64,000 nucleotides of DNA from Eumeta japonica (taxonomy: Eukaryota > Arthropoda > Insecta > Lepidoptera > Psychidae): NCBI GenBank assembly GCA_005406025.1, contig BGZK01000011.1, positions 682,001 to 746,000 on the forward strand, in the 5' to 3' direction. Under the pieces are notes generated by a model, which worked only from the letters and a program-made list of their open reading frames with translations, searched no databases and was not told where the DNA came from. The position numbers and the translations under genes are program-made. Positions 23,756 to 35,556 of this stretch are shown one piece after another. How positions within the stretch are numbered: position 1 is the first letter of the stretch; each line of letters starts with the position of its first letter.

Positions 23756-24749
23756 ATGAGCGCACACCGCGTGGGGCTGTGCCTGCTGCTCGCGGTGGTG
23801 GCGGCGGCCGCGACGGACCCACCCAAAAACGCGACCAAGCCCGCCCCCGCACCAGCCGCGCCCGCCAAGAGCGCCCCCAGGGAGACCAAAATGAGAACCA
23901 GCGTACGTAAGTTGAAGTCGTGAAATGTAATCTGTCGTTCGGGATCAGGATGTCTTAGTGGAACGTTAAGAAGTTACAGTTTACCAAATGGCTTTCTCGA
24001 GAAAAATATTCTCTTTTGTATAAAACGGTAAACACGTTGTGGCGAACATGTAGTGCCCGCCAGGATGATTTTAGTTGTGCTGGATGCGCTGGTATCTTGT
24101 TCACTTGATTGTGCAAAAATAACACTGAGTTATTTTTTTATTGATTCAATCCATATTACAAGACATGTAGGCACATCATTTGGGCGGTTATAAACGTTAT
24201 TTTCCCTTCAAAAGCGAAGCCTAATCATTATATAAGAGCAATATATTCCGAATTCTTAAATTAATTTACTCTAGATTTATTTTGGAACTTTTACAAAATC
24301 TTTCACATTAGCTGTAAATTAACATAAAAACAATATATTTAAATTTTAGGAGTTGAAATTTGCTCTTTAACGCTTTTTCAATACAACAGTAAATCTAAAA
24401 ACTTTCAATTTATTTGAAAATAATTTGAAAGCTTATTTCTAAATCCAAGCAAATTACATCGTTTTCGACAGTCCTCGCTCCTTGTCGATAGAGTAAGTTA
24501 GTAACATATTCATGTGTTTTTCAACAGGCACTTACCGATCTTGGCAAGGCTTTGGCTGATATACCGATAGCTTTCGTAGAGATGTTCAAAGATGTAAGTT
24601 TTCAGTAACTGAACTAAACAATTTTCTGAGATTATCTCGAGAGCATTGAAGAGTTGTCAAAGCTAAATATGTTTCTGATGTTACAGATAACGCTGGGAAT
24701 TGAAAAAATTGTCACCGGATTCTTCAGAAGCCTTATTAACGGTGCATGA
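23756..24749 (+). CDS. Peptide gene D: small secreted peptide (3 exons)
   Basis: Exons are 23756-23902, 24528-24593 and 24687-24749, all phase 0 (donors gtacgt and gtaagt, acceptors caacag and ttacag). The product is 91 residues: signal peptide about 1-19 (MSAHRVGLCLLLAVVAAAA), then TDPPKNATKP, matching the APKNAST start of the gene C linker, then an Ala/Pro/Lys-rich stretch with far less Thr than A or C. Exon 2 gives ALTDLGKALADIPIAFVEMF then KD; the family Cys is replaced by Phe, so the mature peptide has no Cys. Exon 3 gives ITLGIEKIVTGFFRSLINGA. The TGFF(K/R)S segment is shared with gene A. Exon 1 is extremely GC-rich. It is the most compact member (intron 1 of 625 nt). Role unknown. Confidence 0.85.
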
Positions 24750-24763
24750 AGAAATTGTTTTGT

Positions 24764-24769
24764 ATTAAA
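24764..24769 (+). promoter_or_regulatory. Polyadenylation signal of gene D (ATTAAA)
   Basis: ATTAAA 15 nt after the stop codon, followed by a T-rich run at about 24795-24815. Confidence 0.5.
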
Positions 24770-25897
24770 ATTGTTTAAATACAGATACCGTTTTGATTTT
24801 TTTTTATTTCACCTTTTTTATTTCTTCGTCAAAATGAAAGTAACTTTATTTAAGGGCGTGCAATTCTTTTCAATCACCCAATGAAATTACATCAGCAATA
24901 AGTTATTCTATTTCACTATTTTTACAGCTAAATAGTATGTTGTTAATATTTTTAATATAATAAAATGAAACGAAATAGAACAAATCCCAATTGTTGCGTT
25001 ACTTATTCTTTAGCAAAAAAGTATTATGCGTTTTTTGTGAAGCACAATCTTAATTCTTTTATTAATTTATTTTTTTTATGTTTTATCACTGTATAATGAA
25101 CTAATTGAACTGAATACTATAGTATTCGCATTCACAAGAAAAAATATCATTACGAATCACAAAGAAATAAAACCGGCTAAGAGCTTATCGGACCATGTTC
25201 AGTGTAGGGTTCCGTAGCCTTTGCCACAAAGAAATGCACTACAGATGAAAAAAACTACGTTGTTACATTTTTTTTCATGTTTCCCGCACAAAGTAGCTAT
25301 AAGCAAGTACCTAGACAAACAATAGGTATGTCGACTATTAACCATTAAACTAGTGTAAATTAAAGTACACCAGCAAAAGAGCATATCTTCATAGCACTTA
25401 CGTCGTTTCGTTGAGAAGCATAGGTTTTCGGCAACATCTCAAAAGCAGTGTATCCGATCACGTTCCAAATGAGTTTCGTTTAAAGTATTTTATAAGCTTT
25501 AGCTTTTTATTATTTATGTATGTGACGATTATTTATGTAAATTTCTAAACCTCTAATAATTTTGAACGACAACGTGAATAATTTATAAATTATAATGCTA
25601 GCAATAACGTTTTCGTGATTTCTAAACTCGAATACATGATATCTCTAACTATTTCTATATATAGCTAAACCAATGTCCATTCGAGTTGGGGATGGCCTCA
25701 AGGTCAACTAGTGCCGTTTTCTTTAATTTCATATTCCTAATCCTTCTCTAGAATATATAACTGAATTTGATATCATTCTCAAACCCGTTCTTTCGAACGT
25801 TTATTTACGAGGTCTCTCCAAGCTAATGGCGCACGTGGCAAATGCACGTGGTATATTGTTATGTAGGTAAAATTACTTTGAAAAAATAGATTAAATA

Positions 25898-25928
25898 ATT
25901 TTTATTAACCCGTACGGTTAATAAAAAT
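25898..25928. repeat. Perfect inverted repeat, 13-bp arms, 5-nt spacer
   Basis: atttttattaacc at 25898-25910 and its reverse complement at 25916-25928. Confidence 0.8.
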
Positions 25929-26251
25929 ATTTAATCCCTTCAGTAAGCCTATGAAATATATTCGTCCTTCTGTCCCTCCTTTCCTACCTTTAAAACGCTA
26001 CTTTTGACAGGTACAATAGGTAGCCAATTGCAATTTTCAAAGAATATGTATTTTACAAATGATGACCTAAATAATTATAAACTAAAATAGAAAATAAGGC
26101 GGGTTTATATACAAAAACGGGGTTTTTCAGTTTTTCAAACACAAAGCTTAGTGTGATTATTATATGCTCTCAAATAAAAAAAAATGACACTCTGACTTGT
26201 GCCATAAATCTCGAACTGAGTGAAAAATTTATAAAACTGGAAACTCAAAAC

Positions 26252-26285
26252 TTTCAAAGCTCAAAATAATCTTTGAGCTTTGAAA
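26252..26285. repeat. Perfect inverted repeat, 14-bp arms, 6-nt spacer
   Basis: tttcaaagctcaaa at 26252-26265 and its reverse complement at 26272-26285. Confidence 0.8.
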
Positions 26286-26822
26286 AGGTGCTAATTTTTT
26301 TATTCAACTTTTCGACCTCAAAAAGTCGAAATACATAAAAGTAGTAAGAATGTAAAGGTCGATCTTGCAGTTCATCCCTTAAAATCTTCTTTCTAGTTTC
26401 CAGTTCCAAGCATTCAAAAATATACTTCCCTAGCAGTAAATTATTGAATTTTTCGACTTCAAAACATTATTTTTAGTACTTTTTCAAGCTCTCTTATCCC
26501 ATAAGTATAGTTTTAATACATTATGAATTCTACATGTTCAAAACTCTAGATTTATTCGAAAAAACACTATTGGGGTTCCGTATCCAAAGGGTAAAAATGG
26601 GACCCTATTATTAGCAATAGGTTAATATTAGTAATAGGGACTCCACCGTCCGTCTGTCTGTCGCCAGGCTGTATCTCATGAACCGTGATATCTAGACAGT
26701 TGAAATTCTCATAGATGATGTATTTCTGTTGCCGCTATAACAACAAATACTAAAAACAGAATAAAATAAATATTTAAGTGGGGCACCCATACAACAAACG
26801 TGATTTTTTTGCCGTTTTTTTT

Positions 26823-26851
26823 GCTCGATATTATTATTAATAATATCGAGC
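26823..26851. repeat. Perfect 29-bp palindrome (14-bp arms, 1-nt centre)
   Basis: gctcgatattatta, a single t, then the reverse complement. It lies inside the interspersed repeat and is not present in the sister module near 27540, so it is probably a local addition. Confidence 0.85.
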
Positions 26852-27009
26852 GTCTACTTGTTGCCGATAAAGGCGCTTGAAATTTTCACAGAATATTTAG
26901 TTGTACATTCACTTTAAAAATGAATAATTAAATTAAAATAAAATAATGTTTAAGGGGGGCTCCCATACAACATCACAATACATATACGAAAATCTGATAT
27001 ATGTCAAGA

Positions 27010-27514
27010 GACACAGAATCGTTCCAAAAAAGGAACGACATCCATAACATTAACACTAGACATAAGAACGATCTTGCTGTTTATAAAACCAGTCGGGTTT
27101 AAAAGTTAATAAATCATTTAAGGAGCAATATGTGCGTTTTTATAATAAGATCCCAGCTGAAATTCAAAATTTGGCATTTTATGAATTTACACTTTTCATT
27201 TCTTTTATAAGTTAAAAGAAAGTTATACTGTGTCTGAATATGTTAATGAAAAAAACCCATGGGATTGAATTGCTTGGCTATCAGGTTGCTTCAGGTTATT
27301 ACTAAGTGTTGTACTAAATTATGAATTATTCAATATTTCGTATCGATGAGTGAAAAAGAGCAAACCATGAATTTTTTTCCCATTTTTCTCATGGTGAATC
27401 AGTATTTGGAATGGGTGGTAATTTTAATGTCAAAAACAGTTGCGTGTGACGCATTTCAAGTGTAATTTCTATTACCTACGAAATTAAGATATTTTTGATT
27501 TGATTTGATTTTGA
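27010..27514 (+). mobile_element. LINE 3' end (Jockey/CR1-like) inserted in the SINE-like repeat
   Basis: A plus-strand reading gives TRHKNDLAVYKTSRV and, one frame over, KVNKSFKEQYVRFYNKIPAE, the usual C-terminal end of Jockey/CR1-type reverse transcriptase ORFs. It ends in a short ttgatttgatttgat repeat at about 27495-27515, as LINE 3' ends often do. The surrounding repeat resumes directly after it. Confidence 0.65.
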
Positions 27515-28149
27515 TTTAACAAACGTGATTTTTTTGCGGTTTTTTACTAAATATTAATGACGGCAACAGGTAGACGCTTGAAATATTCATAAAATATTTA
27601 GTTGTATATTCACTTCAAAAATAAATAATTAAATTGAAATAAAATAAATTAAGGTGGGCTCCCATATAACAAACGTGATTTTTTTACTCGTGCGCGAGTT
27701 CGACTCGCGCCTATCCGGTTTTTTTTGGTATGTACCTACAACATCTTCGAAGGCGTCATTTAATTTATATCCGCTTTATGGAATTCAACGCAGTTTTTTA
27801 AGCAAAAAAAAAATAGCCGAATTTTGATGATGAAAAGATATTTAGTTCATCAAGAATTTTACAAATAATTTTTATCTATATTTTTTCTTTTTCTTCTAAT
27901 TATTTTTTTTACGATATCTCTCGTACGAACAAACCTATATTGTTGCGGTTTACGTGGATTACGTCGATGATGTTTTTTGAGAAAAAAAAGACGATTAGAT
28001 TCTAGTATTTATTTAGTACTTCAAATGATATTAAAAAAAATTAATGATTTTTTTTAATTCATCAAAATCTACCTGGTAGAAACGGTTCAAATTTAGCCTA
28101 AGTTGAGTAGACTCTTTTCGAATGCTGTAAACCGATCACTCATTAAAGG

Positions 28150-28206
28150 GTTATACACCCACGAACACACACACATACCACACACACCACGCGCACGCAC
28201 ACGCGT
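28150..28206. repeat. CA/CG-rich microsatellite
   Basis: A run of cacaca, ccacac and gcgcac units about 57 bp long. Confidence 0.8.
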
Positions 28207-28614
28207 GCTTTAAACATAACTCGAAAAATTAATTTCCGAAATTTCGTTAACAATGTGCAACATATTTACTTCTACTATAACAATTTTATAATTATGCTGA
28301 TTCGAAGTTTAATAATTTTAAATAGCATCAGCAACACTAATTAATATACAACATTTAAATATTTCCAAAAAAAATATGTTTGTCAAACCAAAGCATTATT
28401 GAAATAATATGAATATGTACCATGCTCTGAGTATTATGATGCAAATGACGTCCACGCTTACGTAAAACGTCATTTTCAGTTTGTTCATTTGAACACAAGC
28501 AACATATGTTATGTGTACAATAATATAAGCAAACACGTTTGTAGTTATTCACAATTCGATTCTTATTATATCTTTTCAAAACAGATGAATCTGAACAAAG
28601 TATTGAATGTACAT

Positions 28615-28859
28615 TTAAGTACTGTCATAACCACTGATTGAACCTTTGCCGTTGTAGAGGTATTGAGCTGGGTTAAGGTGAAGTATGATGTTGCACGACA
28701 CAGAGTATGCAGACACCTTGGAAATTCTATTTCCATAGTTTATACAACTGTAGCTGCGCAAATACCATGTCGTGAACGAATCGGTGCGATAGAAATCTGG
28801 TGTGTCGTACATCCGAACGATGAAACACGTAAATAAATTGTATAATAGGGTAAAGAACA
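28615..28859 (-). CDS. CDS-like stretch, possible terminal exon, unknown
   Basis: On the minus strand, after a good acceptor-like sequence (gatattttttgtag) just above 28859, a frame stays open for about 80 codons to a TAA at 28615. It reads FFTLLYNLFTC and, after an internal Met, MYDTPDFYRTDSFTTWYLRS and on to KGSISGYDST. Composition is mixed and protein-like, unlike the Lys/Asn/Ile-rich chance frames nearby. I see no upstream exon, no AATAAA nearby and no family motif. It may be a terminal exon of an unseen gene, a transposon fragment, or chance. Confidence 0.25.
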
Positions 28860-29409
28860 CTACAAAAAATATCGCGGGTATCTATATCCATCATATTTAA
28901 AAAAATTGTATGATAAAAAATAATGAAATTCACTTCTATCGGTTTTTTAAGATTGTGATGCGTCACGAAGAATAAACACAAAACCTCTTAAAAGAGATGA
29001 GAATTTTCTGATTGGTTTTTAACTTATATACCTATACATTCTGAGGTAAACTGTTAATTTCAATACTTTTAATCTTTCTTTAATAAAAGTGAATTTTTTT
29101 TAAATAATCGGAGGATTATTTTTATAAGTCTGAGTTTTCAAAATTCGAGTTTTTCTAAATCCCTAGGTTTTTGGGTTTTAAGAAAGCTCTAAATGAACTT
29201 ACATTTTTCTAAAATTCTGTCGCATAATTTCTTAGTAACCTCAATAATTTAGAAAAATCTCTTTTCTAATATTTTCTAAGCTTTGAAACTTAAAAGATCT
29301 AATTAGTTCTATCAATACTACTATATAAATCTGTAGCGTCTATCTGTACATACAATGTTTTTATAAAATCTTAAAATAGATATTCGTTTCATGACTATCT
29401 GACCCCGAT

Positions 29410-30080
29410 TCTACCATTTTAAAAATTCATGTCTGTCTGTATATCCACTTAAAACTAAAGAACGGCTTAACTGACTGTGAAGAAAATTGGTAAACTGAAA
29501 GGATGAAAGGCGATCGTGATGAAAATTGGTATAATGTAAGAACATGATATTTTAATAACATGACAAGCTACTGTCTGTCTGTTTGTCCGTCTGATGTTTT
29601 TTAGAACTTAAGAACAGTTTTGCCGATCGTGATGAAAATTGATATACAGTAAAAACATGTAATTGTGCAAATGATAGACTACTGTTTCGTTTGTCTATGT
29701 ATTTTTTTATAACTTAATACAGGTGTTATCGACCTTATTGAAAATATGTGTACAGTAAGATTATGTGATTGCACAAATGATAAACTACTATCTGTCAGTT
29801 TGTCTCTCTGTTTACATCTTCTTTTTTAACTTAAAAAGATTTCACTGAACTTGATGAAAATTGGTTTACAGTCAAAACATATAATTGTACTAATCATAGG
29901 CTACTGATTGTCTGTCTTACTGTCTGTTTCTATATATGTTCTATTTTATAACTTAAGAACCATTCACCGATCGTGATGAAAATTGGTATACAGTAAGAGC
30001 AAATGAGAGGCTACTATCTGTCTTTATGTTTTGTTATGTAACGGAACTTGTAATTGCAAAATGAAAGGCTTTATATTATT
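29410..30080 (-). repeat. Minisatellite, reverse-orientation copy of the 10.5 kb array
   Basis: About six diverged units of the same sequence as at 10540-11580, reverse-complemented. Each has 'ccgatcgtgatgaaaattggta', a cagtaagaacatg piece, a tgtctgtctgt run and 'ttataacttaagaac'. Confidence 0.8.
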
Positions 30081-30369
30081 TCTATATATCATAAGATAAC
30101 CGAAAAAAAATAATATTTTTTTGTTTCCTTAGTAGGCACAATCATTTCTTATGTAAGTAGTTGCGCGCGCGCATTTGTGTGTGCAATTTGCTTGTTATCG
30201 GAAATAACGGAGGTTGCATTTTGTATGATTTTTTTTATAAAACAAGATATGACTGAAAAGTGGTGAGATGCGTTCTTCACTTGGTTAGAGGTGTGGGATC
30301 GTGTAATAGAGAAAAAGGAGTGTGTATTTTGTTGGTTTTTATTTGCGTACTTTAATCATTCATCCAATT

Positions 30370-31020
30370 ACAATGAAACTGACTACATGTTGTACTCGCG
30401 AACGGAAAGGTTTCTGAAAAAAGAAACTAGCATTCGTATTTGATATTTATGTATTTGTACTACTGAAACAAACTATTGAACCGATCCTAAGAATTACTTC
30501 ATTAAAAAAAAGCTTCCTAAGTTAGGTAAACAATTTACATTGCGCTTTGGCTTCGTTTGCATATTCGTAAAGATTCAAAAAATTCTGTAACTCGTAGTAA
30601 GCTACATTATCTGCGAGTAACGTAGCAAAAAATTTTTTTATACTAGTATTTACCCCAGCTTCGTATAAATCGGAACTGAGACTGGTAACGAAATCGGAAT
30701 TGCGAACGAAACGAGGAGCGTAATCAAGAATCGAGATCGGAGGAGTTTGAAATCGAGAACAAGATCAATTTCGAAATCGATTGTGGGACCGAAATTGAAG
30801 TCAGATCGCAACTGAAATCACGATAAGAAGTAATGTGATTAAAATTGAGAGCGAGACCGGAAGCAAAAGCGTGATTAAAATCGGAAATTATTTATATCGA
30901 TACCGGATTTGGAATCGAGAACGAGATAGCGATCATGACGTGATTAATTATCATTATCAGTGAATATATAAATTGGATGAATTAATTTTGTACGCGGGCG
31001 GAAGCTATTCTTAACAAAAC
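30370..31020 (+). repeat. Composite interspersed repeat with GA-rich hexamer array
   Basis: A non-array module (30370-30655) has 'aactagcattcgtatttg' and 'attgaaccgatcctaag'. It is followed by a drifting GAnATC array (30655-30935) and a GC piece (cgcgggcggaagct near 30992). The order matches 61195-61640. Confidence 0.65.
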
Positions 31021-31029
31021 TACGTGGAA

Positions 31030-34000
31030 TGCTGTGAAAAGTCATGGTTCGTGTGTTCGAGAGGTACTGTAAAGAAAAACTGTCTTTTTAGAAATAACTT
31101 AACGATATTTTCACTAATCGATTTTTAAATTCAACAGTCTTTTTAGAATAATTGCGATCTTTTGACTAACCGATTTTTTAAATTCAACTATGTTTTCGTT
31201 CAAAAATCAGCAAACGTCACAGACTTTGTACAAATCAATTAAATCTATCAAATGACATCCTTAAAACACTTTCAAAAAACTTGTTTCAAGAAAGTGTGTT
31301 TCCAAAATACCTCGTGGATTTTCGGTTCATCAAATTTTAAAAACGATTTAAGCAAAACACTTCTTTAGCAAAATATTTGATAAGTAATGATTTTCTTAAT
31401 CATTTATATCCAATGTTTTGAATGAGTATATGGGCAATTTTGAGGTCGAAGAGTTTAAAAATACTTCAGTGACTTTTTTTATATTCGAAGAGTTCGAAAA
31501 TGTAAAGAACTAAAAATATCTGAGTTCGGATATTCGAGTTCGAATTAGAAAACAGCGGAATATAGGGCTGGCCTGCAAATTCCGTTGCCCATTTTTTTCC
31601 ACGACCTCAATCTGAATACTGTTAGGCCGGCTATATTTATACACATAATAGAGTTGTGTAGACATGTGTGTTTATGTTTATAAGGTAAGTATGTATGTTT
31701 ATATCTTGATTTTCAAATTTAATCCTGTAACCCATATGTAGACATTACAGGGTCACAGTTGCTTTATGAGTAAATCATTCCTATGCGCATGTCTTTTCCT
31801 AATTTTATTTTTTTTTTCGAGAAAATAAATTGTTTAACTAACTAAGAGGTACTTTCCCTTTCATCACAAATGTATTAGAATTTATTTTTTTCTAATAGTG
31901 CTTATATAGAAAAACCAAACCTCCAGATAATTTATTTAAAAACTACTCAATTGTCTTGAGGTATAGATCTAAAATTTTTTTTCTTTTGACAACGGTTTTA
32001 ACCTAACACTGATTAAAGGCACTTTAACAAAGCGAAGCTTAGAAGCTTTAACAAAGAACTTATATAATCGATACTGCACTAGTAACATGAACCATTGTGA
32101 CATAATGCATATAAAATTAAATGCTCCTTTACGACAAACAATCGACCTCGATGCGCACGCGCTGCACAATCGCTGTTTAGACAGCGTTGTACCTGTGGTA
32201 AAACACATAACAATCAACGGAGCCGTTATTAGTTCGTCCAAAAAGAAGAACCAGAAAAACAATCTCATCAGATTTCGTTCGTTTATTTTAAAACAAAATC
32301 GCATTCGAATAATTTTAATTTTTGAGTAAATAACTACCCATACATGGCATCTCACTTGTACAAATGTTTAATCGTTTAGATCGTCTACGGACTGTGCAAT
32401 CATAAAAAAATTATAATAAGAGATCTCACACAAACATTTTGACTATATTTTTTTATTCATAACAAAAACAAATATGTGCACATAAAGTATCTTCTTATTC
32501 TAAAAATGAGTACCGACTATAATATTTCACATATCAGTTTCTGTGAAACAAAAACCACGTCAGTTTCTTTAATTAAGCACAATGTCGCTACGACGTGCTT
32601 GTACAATTTTAGATACACAATAAAATATATTAAAAATAGCATTATATTTGGTATTCAAGCACCAGAAAGAAGTATTACCTTAAAATATATAAAATATGAA
32701 ACGTCATCTAACCTCAACTAAGATAAATGGATCAGATCACATTACAAATGGATAAAAATAACGTACCTGTATTATTACAAAGTTGGCGATTTATTTTTTC
32801 ACATGCAAACGTTATCGATAGGCCCGTCTATTAATATCGATGGTTATAAATCGTTTGTCTGGCAGTGTTATTGACACGTAAGGTGAAAATTTAGAATAAT
32901 TGTAAACAAAATATTGTAAAAAAATGTGGCTAATTAAAGTGATCGTCATCAACAACAGTTTTCTTCACAGTCCTGATTATGGTCACCAATGAAACAATGT
33001 TGTTCTTGCTTAAACGTAAACATGTCACATCAATTAACAACGTTTCAAATTGCCTGTATATAGTAGGCAAAAATAAAATGTCGTTTGCATCTAGATTTCA
33101 AATTTGAAAAAGTTTTTACAAGGTTATTAGAAAAAAGAGGAAAACTGAAATTAGTCTGATTACTTCATTAGTATTTCATATTTTATTCTACGAGTTGCAG
33201 TAGCTCTTGAACAATTGACCAATGGTCGAATTTTTATGATGAAATTTTAAATTTGCCACATTTTTATCATGAAAATCATGGATCATTTTGTTCGAAAAAT
33301 AAGACAAAATATGACGTTACCTAACAGATATTACCTTTTAAAATAAGCAGGTCCTTATTTTATTACAAAAATATAAATATGCGGCACATTGCGACTGTCT
33401 ACCTTCAAATTGTTTATATTATACGGAAATCAATTAAAAAATGCATTAGGAAAAAATTTAATATTTTATCAACTGTTCAACTTTAAACCACGTATTATAA
33501 TTATGAACAAAGGCTATATTATCAAGTATGCAAATTAAATGGACGGTAAGCGTTCGGATGGAAACCAATGGTGACTTTTTGATAGAGTATCGATATACTG
33601 GCACGTAAAATCTAGGTAATAGAAAATTAATATAAATCTATTTGAAGTTGTTTGTCAACATTATTAAACCTCTAAGAATATGGCAAAGAGATTTAAATAT
33701 AGCCACAGAACGGATTTTGACGATACTTTTATACAAAATTTAAATCTCGCGCAGCGCTACCTATTAGTTATTCTTATGCATATCGCACTAGATTGCATGA
33801 TTTATCACCTATAAATTACAAGTCATTTAAATCTCTTTGAAATACAGTAAGTTCCGAGGTTATTGTAGTTTTGTTTGTGCGTTAATCGTTTAAAAAAATA
33901 TGTATCTAATAATCTCAACAGCAGTATTACTCAATTTTACGTTTGTCTCGGAAATTATGGGACAGTTTAGGTCCAATAGAATTATTGTATTTAAAGTAAA

Positions 34001-34640
34001 CAATATTGAATATTGAACATATTTTTTGGATTGTACATAACTCTTCAAATCTCTATAAATCAATACAATATATTATTAAAAATAAAATCGAAATTTAACA
34101 GTATATTCTTTACAGTTTTCGTAAATCTGATAAAAAGTATTTACAATTTCATGATTATTTTCAATCATTAGTGCCGTGAAACATCTACACTAGACCACGT
34201 CATACTATTTTGTGGACAAATACAGAGGCAGAAGACCTATCAACATGACATTGGCAATATGAACAAGTATTCAGCGGAGATCGTGAATGTGACAATAACA
34301 GCACGTCGTAGATGATAAAAACCAATAATCAATTAATTTCACATAATTTCTTACTTTAAAAACGAAACTTTTTCTCTTTAAGATCATGCTTTTAAGCTTC
34401 TACCAATAGATAGACTATTAATTTATTTAAAGACGTGAAATGTTTAATCATATAAACATTACGTAATTTATTGGGGAAACATAGCCTCGTTATTATTTTA
34501 CAATGACAAACAAAATAAAGTTAAAGAGGAATATACAGAACAATATAACGTATGTAATACAATGTATATACATTGGTTTTTGAAAACTTACCTATTAGAT
34601 TTAACATTAAAAAAAAAAGTGGCATAAAAATACAGCACTT
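31030..34640. other. AT-rich intergenic DNA, no gene recognised
   Basis: Contains T- and A-rich text without family motifs. The open frames at 31969-32355 (minus) and 32087-32329 (plus) overlap each other and neither has convincing composition or splice context. Confidence 0.45.
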
Positions 34641-34644
34641 ATAT

Positions 34645-34957
34645 GATGAAAACTAGCGCCGGCCCAGGGATAGAGCGAGTGGAACGGTTGCTTTAGGCGC
34701 CATGTAACTAGGGGTGCAAAAAAAACAATTTTCAGCAAAAAAATTAAATTTTGATATTGCTTTCGGAAAAACATAGAACAGTGGTACGATACTTAAAATT
34801 ATTTAATTTAATTTAAGCTTAATATGTGTTTATGTTTGCAATAAAAACTTATTTTTTAATTAGAATTTCTGAAAAATTGGAGCACTGACTCGAGGGCGCT
34901 GAAAAAAACAATCTCGCTCCACCCCGATCAGAGCTGGGGCCGGCGCTGATGAGAACT
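34645..34957. mobile_element. Short non-autonomous DNA transposon (MITE-like)
   Basis: Terminal inverted repeats agcgccggcccag (34655-34667) and ctggggccggcgct (34934-34947) are bordered by gatgaaaact and gatgagaact, a probable target duplication of 8-10 bp (9 of 10 identical). It is about 293 bp with no coding. The duplication length would fit the hAT superfamily. Confidence 0.65.
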
Positions 34958-35284
34958 AAGTTATATTTAATACATCCATTCGTTTAGTTAATAAAGTATC
35001 TTCTAAGGCTGATATTTTAAATATAATGTATAGTTTTTTGAACATCAGCTAACATATTATGATTCATTAACCGTTTTGTGCGTTTTCGACAATACGAATT
35101 GGCAAACATTACAGGCACTGAATGTATAGAACCAAAAAATCGTTTTCTGAAAATATCGGCTCTCCTTCAAGGAATAAATAGGTTGCCAAATGAAAATTTA
35201 ATTTACATTGAAAATACAAAAAAAAAACCAAAAAAACATTAGGTTTTTTTTTTATAATCAACGAGTTCCATGAAACAAATCAAT

Positions 35285-35290
35285 TTTAAT
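35285..35290 (-). promoter_or_regulatory. Candidate polyadenylation signal of the receptor kinase gene
   Basis: Minus-strand ATTAAA about 270 nt after the stop codon at 35557-35559. No AATAAA is closer on that strand, so this is the best candidate. Confidence 0.35.
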
Positions 35291-35556
35291 ACCCCGATAT
35301 GGCAAAAGAAGTTACACACGAATATTTTACCTCACATAATTATGTAGTGGAACACGAAAAAATATATTTCATAACATTCGTAAATAAAATAGTACTTTTG
35401 TAACAATGTTGTACATTAAATAACTAATATAACATAAAGGTGGGGTATTTAAGGACACGAAACACGAAGTCGACGCCGGCGCAGCCTGCTCAACACAGTG
35501 CCTCCCATATGAGGCAATCAAAAATACATCACACTCCTTACCGCACCAGTAAAAGT

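Larger units (their letters stand above)
24800..26570. other. Intergenic DNA after gene D
   Basis: No gene recognised. It contains two perfect short inverted repeats (25898-25928 and 26252-26285). I found no fifth peptide copy between here and 35 kb. Confidence 0.45.
26573..27730 (+). mobile_element. Lepidopteran SINE-like interspersed repeat, interrupted
   Basis: Starts with ggggttccgtatccaaaggg, passes through gtccgtctgtctgtcgccag and atctcatgaaccgtgatatc, and contains the module 'cccatacaacaaacgtgattttttt' at least twice (about 26780 and 27515, and again at 27660). It ends with a cgcgagttcgactcgcgcc piece and a T-run near 27730. I recall this sequence type as very common in moth and butterfly genomes. 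A LINE 3' end (27010-27514) splits it. Confidence 0.65.

Noticed and set aside
23503..23889. Minus-strand frame antisense to gene D
   Set aside because: It is the shadow of the GC-rich first exon and promoter of gene D.
31969..32355. 129-codon minus-strand frame with an overlapping plus-strand frame
   Set aside because: Cys/Phe/Lys-rich translation without motif; neither strand shows consistent coding signs or convincing exon boundaries.
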